Shown here: positions 5,491-5,541 of the stretch, piece after piece | How the letters are laid out: each line of letters opens with the position of its first letter | How positions within the stretch are numbered: the stretch's first letter is position 1 | Assembly: GCA_903940375.1 (NCBI GenBank) | Contig: CAJAKT010000361.1 | Coordinates: 1-5,541, forward strand | Source of the DNA: an uncultured bacterium | GTDB lineage: Bacteria > Actinomycetota > Actinomycetes > S36-B12 | DNA length: 5,541 bases | Direction of reading: 5' to 3' | Position numbers and translations under genes: made by a program | The notes under the pieces: generated by a model | The model's database searches: none | The model's input: only the letters and a program-made list of their open reading frames with translations | What the model was told of the DNA's origin: nothing

Positions 5491-5541
5491 GTGATCGATC
5501 CCACCATCCTGCGCACTGATCCCGACCGACTCCGCGAATCA
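5491..5541 (+). CDS. serS: Seryl-tRNA synthetase, first 17 codons (3' end outside window)
   Basis: The frame opens with GTG and reads MIDPTILRTDPDRLRES up to the window edge. This closely matches the conserved start of bacterial seryl-tRNA synthetases (MIDP-LR--PD-VRES type), the beginning of the N-terminal tRNA-binding coiled coil. The enzyme charges tRNA-Ser, and also tRNA-Sec where present, with serine in the cytosol. Only this short N-terminal piece is visible, so catalytic motifs cannot be checked. The identification rests on the start motif, the in-frame opening to the edge and a well-placed -10 box. Expression is likely leaderless. Confidence 0.8.
   Translation, partial: MIDPTILRTDPDRLRES

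Noticed and set aside
1..5541. CRISPR arrays, insertion sequences, tRNA genes, phage or toxin-antitoxin modules
   Set aside because: No regularly spaced repeats, transposase motifs or cloverleaf-like segments were seen; all of the DNA is explained by the listed genes and short promoter gaps.

Overview
The window is GC-rich and densely coded, with GTG starts, short or negative gene spacing and two apparently leaderless promoters of the TAnnnT type. This points to a chromosomal segment of a free-living actinobacterium (Actinomycetota). Order or genus cannot be fixed from the sequence alone. There are no tRNA or rRNA genes, mobile elements, CRISPR arrays or phage genes, and no gene-free stretch over 300 bases.

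Layout. Positions 2-697 (+) are the 3' part of a MoeA-like molybdopterin-binding protein that lacks several expected active-site residues. A short gap (698-733) holds half of a perfect interrupted palindrome and a promoter that seems to fire directly at the next start codon. Four genes then run on the + strand with almost no space: a TauE/SafE (TSUP) membrane permease (734-1621), a two-TM potassium channel with a cytosolic RCK module (1608-2675, 14-nt overlap), a zinc-free MDR quinone oxidoreductase of the PIG3 type (2679-3656, 3-nt gap) and a secreted family GH88 unsaturated glucuronyl hydrolase (3653-4876, 4-nt GTGA overlap). A SET-domain protein (4881-5384, minus) converges on the GH88 gene with only 4 bp between the stop codons. 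A divergent promoter region of about 105 bp separates it from the first 17 codons of serS (5491-5541, +).

How the genes may work together. The spacing strongly suggests that the four + strand genes form one transcript started near 734. Their functions (anion export, K+ flux, quinone/NADPH redox, sugar hydrolysis outside the cell) do not make one known pathway. The first three could fit envelope or redox stress, while the GH88 looks like a translationally coupled passenger. That is inference. Nothing here is a clear new defence or biosynthetic system. The points most worth a second look are the degenerate MoeA, the palindrome on the operon promoter, the orphan secreted GH88, the bacterial SET protein with a complete post-SET zinc set, and the repeat shared by the two divergent promoters near serS.
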